Shown here piece after piece: positions 38,905 to 47,468 of a stretch of 64,000 bases of DNA (the first letter of the stretch is position 1; the number at the start of each line of letters is the position of its first letter). Below the pieces are notes generated by a model that was given only the letters and a program-made list of their open reading frames with translations, searched no databases and was not told the DNA's origin. The translations under genes and the position numbers were made by a program. The stretch lies in the NCBI RefSeq assembly GCF_020524045.1, contig NZ_JAIVKL010000003.1, forward strand, positions 248,001 to 312,000. Direction: 5' to 3'. This DNA is from Metabacillus litoralis (GTDB lineage Bacteria; Bacillota; Bacilli; Bacillales; Bacillaceae).

Positions 38905-39573
38905 ATGTCAAAAATAGCAAACATGATAGATCATACAGCGTTAAAAGCAGATACAACAAAAGAAGTAATCGAGAAGCTTTGTCAAGAAGCTAAGGAATAT
39001 CATTTCGCTTCTGTTTGTGTAAATCCTACGTGGGTCAGCTTGGCTGCTGAACATTTGAAAGGAACTGATGTGAAAGTATGTACAGTAATTGGCTTTCCAT
39101 TGGGTGCAAATACTCCCGAAACAAAAGCGTTTGAAACAACAAATAGCATAGAAAATGGTGCAACTGAAGTGGATATGGTAATCAATATCGGTGCACTTAA
39201 AGATAATAATGATGAATTAGTTCAACGTGATATCGAAGCAGTTGTCCAAGCTGCTACTGGTAAAGCTTTAACAAAGGTTATTATTGAAACGAGCTTACTA
39301 ACAGAAGAAGAGAAAGTTAGAGCTTGTGAACTTGCTGTTAAAGCAGGGGCAGACTTTGTTAAAACATCTACAGGTTTTTCAACTGGTGGGGCGACTGTTG
39401 AAGATATTACATTAATGAGGAAAACTGTAGGGCCTGATATAGGCGTTAAAGCTTCTGGAGGAGTAAGAGATACTAAAGGTGCAGAAGATTTAATACAAGC
39501 TGGAGCTACACGTATTGGAGCTAGTTCAGGTGTTGCGATTATCAAAGGTGAAGTTTCAACGTCAGATTATTAA
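38905..39573 (+). CDS. deoC: Deoxyribose-phosphate aldolase
   Basis: Cleaves 2-deoxyribose 5-phosphate to glyceraldehyde 3-phosphate and acetaldehyde in deoxynucleoside catabolism. The 222-residue TIM-barrel protein has [10 protein letters not shown], the Schiff-base lysine in [14 protein letters not shown] and [20 protein letters not shown] precedes ATG 38905. In B. subtilis the gene (dra) is elsewhere with nupC-pdp, and yqeW lies at this spot; here deoC stands alone, without other nucleoside genes beside it. Confidence 0.97.
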   Translation: MSKIANMIDHTALKADTTKEVIEKLCQEAKEYHFASVCVNPTWVSLAAEHLKGTDVKVCTVIGFPLGANTPETKAFETTNSIENGATEVDMVINIGALKDNNDELVQRDIEAVVQAATGKALTKVIIETSLLTEEEKVRACELAVKAGADFVKTSTGFSTGGATVEDITLMRKTVGPDIGVKASGGVRDTKGAEDLIQAGATRIGASSGVAIIKGEVSTSDY

Positions 39574-39725
39574 GTGTTTAGCATAAAAATTTATTTAGAA
39601 TTGACCAATGATTTATTAGAGAGAAAAAGAATGGGAACATAAGTACAATCAATAATTAACGATCATCATAAAATAAATGAATAATTCAAACAACTTAATA
39701 AAAGAATAAGTTTTTGCTATATCAG

Positions 39726-39754
39726 TTGACCTGTATAATACCTTATATTATAAT
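39726..39754 (+). promoter_or_regulatory. Sigma-A promoter of rpsU-yqeY
   Basis: TTGACC at 39726-39731, 17-base spacer, TATAAT at 39749-39754: near consensus, about 75 bases before rpsU. Confidence 0.85.
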
Positions 39755-39830
39755 GGCAAAGTACATGTTTTGTTATAGCATGTTTTATTTAAAGTTGTCG
39801 ATTGGTTGTATTCGGAGGGAGGGAAAGAGA

Positions 39831-40004
39831 ATGTCAAAAACGGTCGTTCGTAAAAACGAGTCGCTTGAAGATGCTCTTCGTCGTTTTAAACGTACTGTAT
39901 CTAAAAGTGGTACAATACAAGAAGCTAGAAAGCGTGAATTCTATGAAAAGCCTAGCGTAAAGCGTAAGAAAAAGTCTGAAGCAGCTAGAAAGCGCAAATT
40001 CTAA
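39831..40004 (+). CDS. rpsU: 30S ribosomal protein bS21
   Basis: A 57-residue, very basic small-subunit protein: [20 protein letters not shown] and the terminal [13 protein letters not shown] are typical. ATG 39831 follows GGAGGGAGGGAAAG; the longer frame back to 39714 crosses the promoter and is not translated. Forms an operon with yqeY, 14 bases downstream. Confidence 0.98.
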   Translation: MSKTVVRKNESLEDALRRFKRTVSKSGTIQEARKREFYEKPSVKRKKKSEAARKRKF

Positions 40005-40018
40005 AAGAGGGTGTACGT

Positions 40019-40465
40019 ATGAGTCTTCTTGAACAATTGAATCAAGATATGAAACAAGCGATGAAAAACAAAGAAAAAGACAAATTAACTGTCATTCGAA
40101 TGGTGAAAGCTGCTTTACAAAATGAAGCGATTAAGTCTAGCCATAACGAATTGTCTAATGAAGAAGAATTGACAGTACTTTCTCGCGAACTTAAACAACG
40201 TAAAGACTCCCTCCTAGAATTTAAAAATGCTGATCGTTTGGACTTAGTTGAAAAAACACAAGTGGAAATCGATATTTTAGTCGATTATATGCCTGAACAG
40301 CTTTCCGAAGAAGAAGTTTCTGAAATTGTTAAACAAACGATCTCAGAAGTGAATGCTACTTCTAAAGCGGATATGGGGAAAGTAATGGGAGCACTCATGC
40401 CCAAAGTTAAAGGTAAAGCAGACGGAAGTCTTGTAAATAAGCTTGTGCTAAAGCAGCTATCATAA
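40019..40465 (+). CDS. yqeY: GatB/YqeY domain-containing protein
   Basis: A 148-residue helical protein related to the tail domain of the GatB amidotransferase subunit ([53 protein letters not shown]). Thought to bind tRNA; exact role unknown. Next to rpsU as in most Firmicutes. AAAGAGGGTG precedes ATG 40019. Confidence 0.95.
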   Translation: MSLLEQLNQDMKQAMKNKEKDKLTVIRMVKAALQNEAIKSSHNELSNEEELTVLSRELKQRKDSLLEFKNADRLDLVEKTQVEIDILVDYMPEQLSEEEVSEIVKQTISEVNATSKADMGKVMGALMPKVKGKADGSLVNKLVLKQLS

Positions 40466-40473
40466 ATAAATAA

Positions 40474-40506
40474 GACACCTTGCAGAATATGCAAGGTGTC
40501 TTTTTA
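40474..40506 (+). terminator. Terminator of rpsU-yqeY
   Basis: Perfect 11-bp stem GACACCTTGCA/TGCAAGGTGTC with loop GAATA, then TTTTT. The following 40507-40840 is very AT-rich and shows no gene. Confidence 0.93.
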
Positions 40507-40841
40507 TATGATCTTGACACCTTATGAAATTTTCTTACTAAACATTTCTAAAGAATATTTACCTGTAGTATGTGAAAAAAAAAATAAAAAAAGAAAGATA
40601 ATGCTATTGCTCGGAAGTTTTAAATACATGAAATACACAGGATCTATTTTTAATGTTATCTAATATTAGAGCTTTTTCTATGTTTATACAAAATAGGGAG
40701 GGAAGTAAACTATATAATTGACAATAATGAAATTCAGCTTTTGGAAAAAGATTATTTACATAGAAAGACTTGGATTTTAAAACAATATAAATAATAAGAA
40801 TGTCCTTTAATATATATGAAAATTAATATTAATAAAAAGTA

Positions 40842-40868
40842 TGAAACTAAATAGGGAACATATACGTA
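40842..40868 (+). promoter_or_regulatory. Sigma-W-type promoter of nfeD-floA-yqfB
   Basis: TGAAAC at 40842-40847, 17-base spacer, CGTA at 40865-40868. This is the extracytoplasmic-function sigma-W signature. In B. subtilis the equivalent yqeZ-floA-yqfB operon is a known sigma-W target. Confidence 0.85.
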
Positions 40869-40901
40869 TTAAGATTATGTAGATTGGGAAGGAGGGAAAA
40901 G

Positions 40902-42218
40902 ATGAGAAAACATATATTTCAACTTATGCTAATTGTAGGGCTTATATTAAGTATATTTAGTGGATTTAATAATGAACTTAAAGCAGATTCAAATCAAAAA
41001 GTGTATATCATTCCTCTTGAAGACACAGTCGAAAAAGGGCTTTCGCAATATATTGAGCGAAACATCACTGAAGCTAAAGAACAAGATGTTGACCATATTA
41101 TAATTGAAATTAATACACTTGGCGGTGCAGTAGATGGGGCAATGGAAATAGCTGATACATTGAGACAAAGTGATATACCAATTACAGCCTTTATAAACAG
41201 AAGAGCCATTTCTGCTGGGGCGTACATTGCTTTAAATGCCGATGAAATTTATATGGTACCAGGTAGCCAAATGGGTTCTGCAGCAGTTATTACCGGAGAT
41301 GGAAACGCAGCAGATGATAAAGCACAATCTTTATGGTTATCTGAAATGAAGGAATCAGCAGAACGTAATGGTCGTGATCCTAAGTATGCATTGGCAATGG
41401 CTGATAAAGAAGTAGACATTCCAGAGTTTGGTGCTGGAAAAGGTGATTTATTAACTTTAGAAACTAAACAAGCGGTACAAGTAGGCTATGCAGAAGGAAC
41501 AGCAGAAAACAGAGTAGATTTGTTAAATCAGCTTAAGTTACAAGATGCAGCAATTATAGAGGCAGAAGAAAGCTTTGCTGAGAAAGTAGCTAGATTTATT
41601 ACAAACCCAGTTGTTGTACCAATTTTACTTTCCATTGGAAGTATAGGGCTGGTTGTAGAACTTTATTCTCCAGGGTTTGGAATTCCAGGTTTTATGGGCT
41701 TAACATCGTTATTATTGTTTTTCTATGGACATCTAGTAGCTGGCCTTGCAGGTCTAGAGTCGATTTTACTATTTATTTTAGGAATAATCTTAATTATTGC
41801 AGAATTGTTCGTTCCTGGTGGTATAATGGGCATATTAGGTTTCGCGAGCGTAATCGGAAGTCTATATATTGCATCAGGTAATTTCATTCAGATGACAATT
41901 TCACTGTTAATTGCGTTTGCTGTATCTATTGTTGTTTCTATCTTATTAGTAAAGGTGTTTGGAAAACGTATGAATATTTTTAAACGATTAATTTTGCGTG
42001 ACTCCACAAATACTGAAAGTGGCTATGTCTCAAGTAAAACGAGAAATGAATTAATTAATCTCGAAGGTGTTGCTCTAACAACTCTTAGACCGGCAGGTAC
42101 AGCAATAATTGGTGAAGAACGTTTGGATGTTGTGACTGAAGGTAGTTATATTAATAAAGGACAAAAAGTAAAAGTAGTGAAGGTTGAAGGCTCACGAATT
42201 GTTGTGAGAGAATTATAG
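40902..42218 (+). CDS. nfeD: NfeD family membrane serine protease
   Basis: Partner of flotillin. The 438 residues have a signal peptide (MRKHIFQLMLIVGLILSIFS), a ClpP/SppA-like protease domain (EINTLGGAVDGAMEIADTL; nucleophile in RRAISAGAYIALNADEIYM), several membrane helices (about 235-360) and a C-terminal OB-fold NfeD domain. ATG 40902 follows GGAAGGAGGG; the TTG at 40884 is upstream of it. Long form, as B. subtilis YqeZ. Cotranscribed with floA under a sigma-W promoter, pointing to membrane stress. Confidence 0.93.
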   Translation: MRKHIFQLMLIVGLILSIFSGFNNELKADSNQKVYIIPLEDTVEKGLSQYIERNITEAKEQDVDHIIIEINTLGGAVDGAMEIADTLRQSDIPITAFINRRAISAGAYIALNADEIYMVPGSQMGSAAVITGDGNAADDKAQSLWLSEMKESAERNGRDPKYALAMADKEVDIPEFGAGKGDLLTLETKQAVQVGYAEGTAENRVDLLNQLKLQDAAIIEAEESFAEKVARFITNPVVVPILLSIGSIGLVVELYSPGFGIPGFMGLTSLLLFFYGHLVAGLAGLESILLFILGIILIIAELFVPGGIMGILGFASVIGSLYIASGNFIQMTISLLIAFAVSIVVSILLVKVFGKRMNIFKRLILRDSTNTESGYVSSKTRNELINLEGVALTTLRPAGTAIIGEERLDVVTEGSYINKGQKVKVVKVEGSRIVVREL

Positions 42219-42294
42219 AGGTTTATCTAACTTTATGTAAGAGTTCACTTCTTCTTACAAATCAGGCTTATCATTTCTTATTAGGAGGAAAACG

Positions 42295-43287
42295 ATGGAT
42301 GCTTCAGCAATTTTAGTAATAGGTCTTGTCATATTAGGTTTAATCTTTTTAGGTGTTTTCTTTACATTTGTACCAATTGCACTCTGGATTTCTGCACTAG
42401 CTGCAGGAGTTAAGGTTAGTATCTTCACATTAATTGGTATGAGGTTACGACGAGTGATACCGAGTCGTGTGGTTAACCCATTAATTAAAGCTCATAAAGC
42501 AGGATTAGATGTAACAACTAATCAACTTGAAAGTCATTATCTAGCTGGTGGTAATGTTGACCGTGTAGTAAATGCATTGATTGCTGCTGAGAGAGCAAAT
42601 ATAGAATTAACATTTGAGCGCTGTGCGGCTATTGATTTAGCAGGACGTGATGTTTTAGAAGCAGTTCAAATGAGTGTTAACCCTAAAGTAATTGAAACAC
42701 CATTCATTGCCGGTGTAGCAATGGACGGGATCGAAGTAAAAGCTAAAGCTAGAATCACAGTTAGAGCGAACATTGAACGTCTAGTTGGTGGTGCTGGTGA
42801 AGATACAATTATCGCACGTGTAGGCGAAGGGATTGTAAGTACAATTGGTTCGTCTGATAATCATAAAAAGGTATTAGAAAATCCTGATTTAATTTCTCAA
42901 ACTGTTTTAGGAAAAGGTCTGGATTCTGGTACAGCATTTGAAATTCTGTCGATAGATATTGCGGATGTTGATATTGGTAAAAATATTGGAGCTGAACTAC
43001 AAACAGAGCAAGCTGAAGCAGACAAGAAGATTGCTCAAGCGAAAGCGGAAGAAAGAAGAGCAATGGCAGTTGCACAAGAACAAGAGATGTTAGCACGTGT
43101 TCAAGAAATGAAAGCGAAAGTTGTTGAAGCGGAAGCGAAAGTTCCACTTGCAATGGCTGAAGCACTTCGTTCTGGTAACATTGGAGTAATGGATTATATG
43201 AACATAAAAAATATCTCAGCTGACACTGATATGAGAGATTCTATCGGTAAAACAAACCAAGATAGTAATGATCATGAGGAATATTAA
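42295..43287 (+). CDS. floA: Flotillin-like protein FloA
   Basis: Scaffold of fluid membrane microdomains. The 330 residues start with a membrane-inserted hairpin (about 5-45), followed by the SPFH-like region ([40 protein letters not shown]) and a helical Ala/Glu-rich coiled coil ([20 protein letters not shown]). TAGGAGGAAAACG precedes ATG. Corresponds to yqfA. Confidence 0.97.
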   Translation: MDASAILVIGLVILGLIFLGVFFTFVPIALWISALAAGVKVSIFTLIGMRLRRVIPSRVVNPLIKAHKAGLDVTTNQLESHYLAGGNVDRVVNALIAAERANIELTFERCAAIDLAGRDVLEAVQMSVNPKVIETPFIAGVAMDGIEVKAKARITVRANIERLVGGAGEDTIIARVGEGIVSTIGSSDNHKKVLENPDLISQTVLGKGLDSGTAFEILSIDIADVDIGKNIGAELQTEQAEADKKIAQAKAEERRAMAVAQEQEMLARVQEMKAKVVEAEAKVPLAMAEALRSGNIGVMDYMNIKNISADTDMRDSIGKTNQDSNDHEEY

Positions 43288-43311
43288 TGATTGAGCTGTT
43301 CAAAAAGTATG

Positions 43312-43343
43312 TAGGTTTGATGACAAACATCAAACCTATCTTT
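43312..43343 (+). terminator. Hairpin between floA and yqfB
   Basis: Perfect stem TAGGTTTGATG/CATCAAACCTA with loop ACAAA, then TCTTTTCC. Probably partial attenuation within the operon. Confidence 0.6.
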
Positions 43344-43368
43344 TCCTCACGATAAGGAGGGAGAATAA

Positions 43369-43911
43369 ATGGATATATCGGATATATTTGGAAATCCAAT
43401 TGTTTGGGCATTTCTTGCTTGGCTATTTTCAAGGATTTTTACTACTGGAAAAGAAGATGAAAGTAAGAAAAAGAAGCCTGAAAATCAAGCAGAACGCCCA
43501 ACACATATAGAACCAAGGCAGAATGAACATTCAAGGCCAAGCCCAAGACGAAATCCAAGTCCAAGACCAAATCCGCGCCCAACAACAAGGTCAAATCCTA
43601 AGCCGATTATGACAACAGTCGAAACAAAGAAGAGTGAACAAAAACCTTCTCTTCAAACTGTTCAAGAGGCATACGAGAAATTGAAAGTAAAAACATTCGA
43701 TCAGGTCGAGGATGTTGATATCATTAAAGAAGAACCAAAAAAGGTTCGAAGTGTTCTAAAAGAAAATATCCCTAAAACGAATCGAAATGTCAAACGAAAT
43801 CCACTTCTTATTGATCAACAAAAAGCAGTACAAGGTGTTATTTGGAGTGAAATCTTAGGGCCTTCAAGAGCAAAAAACCCACATTACACAAGAAATAGAA
43901 GACATTTTTAA
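43369..43911 (+). CDS. yqfB: YqfB-like protein with membrane anchor and Pro/Arg-rich linker
   Basis: A 180-residue protein. A hydrophobic N-terminal segment (IFGNPIVWAFLAWLFSRIF) is followed by a basic, Pro/Arg/Asn-rich low-complexity region (about 45-85, with repeated PRPNP-like units) and a C-terminal part with TVQEAYEKLKVKT and a final GVIWSEILGPSRAKNPHYTR block. Third in the sigma-W operon, so named yqfB by position; I know no function. AAGGAGGGAGAA precedes ATG. Confidence 0.68.
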   Translation: MDISDIFGNPIVWAFLAWLFSRIFTTGKEDESKKKKPENQAERPTHIEPRQNEHSRPSPRRNPSPRPNPRPTTRSNPKPIMTTVETKKSEQKPSLQTVQEAYEKLKVKTFDQVEDVDIIKEEPKKVRSVLKENIPKTNRNVKRNPLLIDQQKAVQGVIWSEILGPSRAKNPHYTRNRRHF

Positions 43912-43927
43912 CTTCTCGAATAATGAT

Positions 43928-43957
43928 GTTATAAGACTCACTTTTCTCTCATACATA
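43928..43957 (+). promoter_or_regulatory. Candidate sigma-E promoter of yqfC
   Basis: GTTATAA at 43928-43934 and CATACATA at 43950-43957, 15 bases apart, resemble sigma-E -35 and -10 boxes. B. subtilis yqfC and yqfD belong to the sigma-E regulon. A transcript starting about 7 bases further would contain only the 3' arm of the hairpin. Confidence 0.5.
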
Positions 43958-43981
43958 TGAGATGAAAGGGGGTCTTTTTTT
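43934..43981 (+). terminator. Long hairpin overlapping the yqfC ribosome-binding site
   Basis: AGACTCACTTTTCTCTCAT pairs with ATGAGATGAAAGGGGGTCT (two mismatches) around a loop ACAT; TTTTTTT follows and runs into the ATG of yqfC at 43982. It has the form of a terminator for the yqfB operon, yet its 3' arm contains the AAGGGGG ribosome-binding site of yqfC. Confidence 0.85.
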
Positions 43982-44269
43982 ATGGCAAAAAAATGGCGCC
44001 AGCAGCTAACAAGATGGATTACCAATACAGTCGAACTACCGCCCGATGTCATGATGGATCTTCCTAGAATAACGATGGTTGGACAGCTTCACATATACAT
44101 AGAAAATCATCGAGGACTTCTTACGTTTACTGATACTGAACTCCGTCTTCTGTTAAAACAAGGTCAACTATTAATTAAAGGTGAAGCCTTTGTCATAAAG
44201 ACGATCCTACCGGAAGAAATTTTATTAGAAGGAAAAATAGATCAAGTTACTTATCTAGATGCAACGTAA
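43982..44269 (+). CDS. yqfC: Sporulation protein YqfC
   Basis: A 95-residue protein of the YabP/YqfC family (ELPPDVMMDLPRITMVGQLH, ENHRGLLTFTDTELRLLLKQ, GEAFVIKTILPEEILLEGKI). Made in the mother cell under sigma-E in B. subtilis; it is related to the SpoIVA-associated YabP family. The ATG directly follows the T-run of a hairpin whose 3' arm holds its ribosome-binding site. Normally adjacent to yqfD; here a repeat lies between them. Confidence 0.93.
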   Translation: MAKKWRQQLTRWITNTVELPPDVMMDLPRITMVGQLHIYIENHRGLLTFTDTELRLLLKQGQLLIKGEAFVIKTILPEEILLEGKIDQVTYLDAT

Positions 44270-44300
44270 GACTCCATTCATTTCTAGACGACTCTTTTCT

Positions 44301-44468
44301 AAAGGCTCTTTTCTGAACCATTGTTGCTATTTAACCCAAATTTGGAGTAAAAATAGTGTTTTTTCACTATAAAGGTACTATTTTATGAAGAAAAGTTGCC
44401 ACTAGACTTAATACAGAGCTGATTGCTTCGGGTATTTAAAAGCAACAAAGTTTGCGAAAACAGCCTTT
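44301..44468. mobile_element. Element family A, best-preserved ends
   Basis: Left end AAAGGCTCTTTTCTGAACCA TTGTTGCT; right end AGCAACAAAGTTTGCGAAAA CAGCCTTT. The right end reversed reads AAAGGCTGTTTTCGCAAACT TTGTTGCT, so the terminal inverted repeats are about 28 bp with few mismatches. The inside matches the copies at 10017, 26763 and (reversed) 30275. It separates yqfC from yqfD. Confidence 0.88.
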
Positions 44469-44623
44469 CTAAAAAATTGTTGTTCTTATTTATTGGTTCT
44501 ATCCTTTTTGTTAAGAAATCTTAAAATGCTTATAAAAGTTCATTTTAGCATTGCTTGTGGATGAATATTGTAAAAAAACTTTTTATTAAGATGTAGAAAT
44601 AAACAAATTAGATGAAAATCAAA

Positions 44624-44649
44624 TGTCTGCTGTATTTTCACAGCAGACA
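44624..44649 (+). promoter_or_regulatory. Perfect 10-bp hairpin in the yqfD leader
   Basis: TGTCTGCTGT/ACAGCAGACA around ATTTTC, about 45 bases before the yqfD start; no T-run. Could be an RNA-stabilising structure or an operator. Confidence 0.5.
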
Positions 44650-44692
44650 CATTAATTCCAGTATAACCATTTGTTTTTTTAGGGGGATGAAT

Positions 44693-45880
44693 ATGAAGAA
44701 TCAGTGGACGAGTTACTTATTTGGTATTCTAAAAGTTAGTATTAAGGGACGAGGTACAGAGAGATTTCTAAATGATTGTATAAGATCTGACATTGCTGTT
44801 TGGAATGTCCAAAGAAGTGGATTAGATGGTTTAAGTTTTTTTATTCGCCTTCAAGATGTACATGCCTTAAGAGGTGTTGTAAGACGAAATGAGTGCAAAT
44901 GTAAATTTGAAAAAAGACTAGGCTTCCCCTTTCTAATGAAACGATCTTGGCGTAATAATGGCTTTGTTATGGGATTGCTTACCTTTTTTATGTTAATTTT
45001 TGTATTATCAAACATGATCTGGGGAATTGAGGTGGATGGTGCATCACCTGAAACTGAGCATTTAATTAAAAAGGAACTTTCTAGAATTGGTGTAACTTCA
45101 GGTAAGTTTCAATTTTTCGTAGAAAATCCAGATGATATTCAAAAAACATTAACAGATAATATTCAGCAAATCACATGGGTTGGGGTTGAGCTTACAGGAA
45201 CAACATATCACCTAAAAGTGGTTGAAAAAAATCAACCTGAAGAAGAAAAACTCGTGAGTCCTAGACATATTGTTGCAAAAAAGGAAGCAGTAATTAAAAA
45301 GATGTTTGTTGAGCAGGGTCAACCAGTAACTACTTTAAATGAACATGTGAATAAAGGGCAAGTTTTAGTTTCTGGATTAATTGGAAAAGAAGAAGATCAA
45401 AAGAAAGTAGCAGCTAAAGCTGAGATATTCGGAGAAACTTGGTACAAAAGTACAATAACAATTCCTATAAAGACGACTTTTCAGGTGTTAACTGGGAATG
45501 CTAAAGATAAGTTTTATCTTAAATTTGGTTCCTTTAAGCTACAGATATGGGGTTTTGGTGATACAGGCTTTACTGCCTTTGAGTTGGAAGATGATATTTA
45601 TGATCTGAAGTTTTTAGGCTTCACATTACCTCTTGGTTTTGTAAAAGAAACATATCAAGAAAAAGAAGAGGTAGAAAGAGAATATACAGTGAAACAAGCG
45701 AAAGAAGCGGCGTTAGACCGAGGTCGCAAAGATATAGAAGATAAATTAGTCGAAGAAGAAAAAGTAATAGGAGAAAAAGTTTTGCACGAGACGAAGGAGA
45801 ATGGTAAAGTTAAATTAACCGTTCTTTACCAAGTGTTAGAGAATATTGTTAAAACTACACCAATTGTTCAGGGAGACTAA
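44693..45880 (+). CDS. yqfD: Sporulation protein YqfD
   Basis: A 395-residue mother-cell sporulation protein. A cytoplasmic N-terminal part (RGTERFLNDCIRSDIAVWNV) precedes one membrane helix (about 95-113) and a large extracytoplasmic region (FFVENPDD, GTTYHLKVVEKNQPE, GQVLVSGLIG). ATG 44693 is 6 bases after AGGGGG; the ATG two codons earlier abuts that site and the frame back to 44612 crosses a hairpin. Ends 3 bases before phoH. In B. subtilis its mutants have defective spores as I recall. Confidence 0.93.
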   Translation: MKNQWTSYLFGILKVSIKGRGTERFLNDCIRSDIAVWNVQRSGLDGLSFFIRLQDVHALRGVVRRNECKCKFEKRLGFPFLMKRSWRNNGFVMGLLTFFMLIFVLSNMIWGIEVDGASPETEHLIKKELSRIGVTSGKFQFFVENPDDIQKTLTDNIQQITWVGVELTGTTYHLKVVEKNQPEEEKLVSPRHIVAKKEAVIKKMFVEQGQPVTTLNEHVNKGQVLVSGLIGKEEDQKKVAAKAEIFGETWYKSTITIPIKTTFQVLTGNAKDKFYLKFGSFKLQIWGFGDTGFTAFELEDDIYDLKFLGFTLPLGFVKETYQEKEEVEREYTVKQAKEAALDRGRKDIEDKLVEEEKVIGEKVLHETKENGKVKLTVLYQVLENIVKTTPIVQGD

Positions 45881-45883
45881 AGA

Positions 45884-46852
45884 ATGCCAGAAGAATTAGT
45901 GACAATGAATCAGCAAATAGAAAACCCAAATGAAGCCATTGCCCTTTTTGGGAATAACGATGTGCATCTAAAAAGAATTGAAGAAGAATTAAACGTATCA
46001 ATCGTTACTAGAGGTGAAGGAGTTTTTGTTTCTGGTGATTCAGAACATGTAAAACTTGTTGACGACCTTCTAAAATCACTACTTGTTATTATCCGAAAAG
46101 GAATTAACATAAGTGAACGAGATGTTATCTATGCAATAAGCATGGCAAAGGAACATAGCTTGGATCAACTAGAACAGTTATATGTAAAAGAAATAGCTAA
46201 GACAGCTAAAGGTAAGTCAATCCGTGTTAAAACATTAGGACAACGTCATTATGTTTCTGCTATCCAAAACAAAGACTTGGTTTTTGGAATAGGACCAGCT
46301 GGAACAGGAAAGACGTATTTAGCAGTTGTTATGGCTGTTAATGCAATGAAGCTAGGATCAATAAAAAGAATTATTTTAACACGTCCAGCTGTAGAAGCTG
46401 GAGAGAGTCTAGGGTTTCTACCTGGAGATCTGAAGGAAAAAGTTGATCCATACTTAAGACCTCTATATGATGCACTTCATGATGTATTAGGTATGGAGCA
46501 TACCCAAAGGCTTATTGAACGAGGAACAATTGAAATTGCCCCTTTAGCCTATATGAGGGGGAGAACATTAGACGATGCTTTTGTTATTTTGGACGAGGCT
46601 CAAAATACAACACCAGCTCAAATGAAAATGTTCTTAACTCGACTAGGTTTTGGCTCTAAAATGGTCATTACAGGTGATATAACTCAAGTGGATTTACCGA
46701 AGGGAGTTAAGTCAGGCTTATCAGTAGCGAAAAGTACACTTAACGAAGTAAATGGTTTGTCATTTATCACACTTGAACAATCAGACGTTGTAAGACATCC
46801 ACTTGTAGCCAAAATTATTTCAGCTTATGAAAACTCAAATGAAGGATCGTGA
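45884..46852 (+). CDS. phoH: PhoH family ATPase
   Basis: A 322-residue protein with the PhoH ATPase core: Walker A GPAGTGKTY, Walker B FVILDEAQN and the TGDITQVDLP sensor motif, preceded by a KH-like N-terminal part. Likely an RNA-acting ATPase; it lies beside pgpH and ybeY as in many Firmicutes, where a link to RNA processing is suspected. CAGGGAGAC precedes ATG. Its stop codon overlaps the terminator stem. Confidence 0.96.
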   Translation: MPEELVTMNQQIENPNEAIALFGNNDVHLKRIEEELNVSIVTRGEGVFVSGDSEHVKLVDDLLKSLLVIIRKGINISERDVIYAISMAKEHSLDQLEQLYVKEIAKTAKGKSIRVKTLGQRHYVSAIQNKDLVFGIGPAGTGKTYLAVVMAVNAMKLGSIKRIILTRPAVEAGESLGFLPGDLKEKVDPYLRPLYDALHDVLGMEHTQRLIERGTIEIAPLAYMRGRTLDDAFVILDEAQNTTPAQMKMFLTRLGFGSKMVITGDITQVDLPKGVKSGLSVAKSTLNEVNGLSFITLEQSDVVRHPLVAKIISAYENSNEGS

Positions 46853-46880
46853 CCCGAGTATCCGAATTCGGGTCACTTTT
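46849..46880 (+). terminator. Terminator of yqfD-phoH overlapping the stop codon
   Basis: Perfect 9-bp stem GTGACCCGA/TCGGGTCAC; the TGA of phoH is part of the 5' arm. TTTT follows. Confidence 0.85.
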
Positions 46881-46942
46881 CTGTTCTTCAATATTTGAAA
46901 GTATAGCTTTTAAGTCTGATGTTTTCTATGGTTAAAATAATA

Positions 46943-47125
46943 GGCTATGTTAAAGCTTATGGTTGATTTTTAGCGCTTTGTTGATTGGAGTGAAAGGCAT
47001 GAGACTCCTGCGGGAGAAGCGTGTCGAAGGGAGACCCCACAGGCGCTTGCGCCGAGGAGGCTTCCGGACCTCCCGCGGAAAGCGAATGCCTGTAACGGAA
47101 ATCAACCACAAAGTTTAACAGAGCC
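46943..47125. repeat. Element family C with GC-rich palindromic core
   Basis: Inverted ends GGCTATGTTAAAGC..GGTTGATTT and AAATCAACCACAAAGTTTAA CAGAGCC; core GAGACTCCTGCGGGAGAAGC, GAGACCCCACAGGCGC, GCCGAGGAGGC, CCCGCGGAAAGCGAATGCC. The core is clearly richer in GC than the surroundings. This type of element is common in Bacillus intergenic regions. No real ORF. Confidence 0.85.
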
Positions 47126-47460
47126 AAATAATAAAAAGTCACTACTTTGACATGCGTTTCTTGTTTAAAGTCGCAATTGTAGAAATGTCAGCACAATTTC
47201 GGATTGAACAAGAGTCTTGTCGCATACCGTCAATTAATAAGTTTTCGTTAGTGAGACAATTCTTTATAAAGTTTTTATTCTTCTATATTTGTACAAAATG
47301 GATAGCTTCTGCATCAATAATTGATGAAAAGCTCATTTTTTTCTACTTTTTTTGTCATAATTTGTCTTAAAGGTTGAACATTTATCGATAAAAGGAAATA
47401 ATGAGAGGATAGTATTCAAATAGATACTGTTTGTCATTTGATGAGGATGTGTAAGGTGGT
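47126..47460. other. Intergenic region before pgpH, no gene seen
   Basis: An open frame at 47152-47370 has no ribosome-binding site and an unlikely composition. I see no terminator or clear promoter; pgpH must be transcribed from somewhere here since phoH is well terminated. Confidence 0.4.
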
Positions 47461-47468
47461 GTATTACT

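Noticed and set aside
39714-39830. N-terminal extension of rpsU
   Set aside because: It covers the promoter and ribosome-binding site; the S21 protein starts at MSKTVV.
42809-43165. 118-codon reverse ORF inside floA
   Set aside because: Leu/Gln-rich shadow produced by the Ala/Glu-rich coiled coil of floA on the other strand.
43501-43600. Short AAGWCCAAG-like repeats in yqfB, considered as a CRISPR-like or tandem array
   Set aside because: They are codon repeats of a Pro/Arg/Asn-rich linker, in frame and without spacers.
47152-47370. 72-codon ORF upstream of pgpH
   Set aside because: No ribosome-binding site, Phe/Ile-rich composition typical of AT-rich chance frames.
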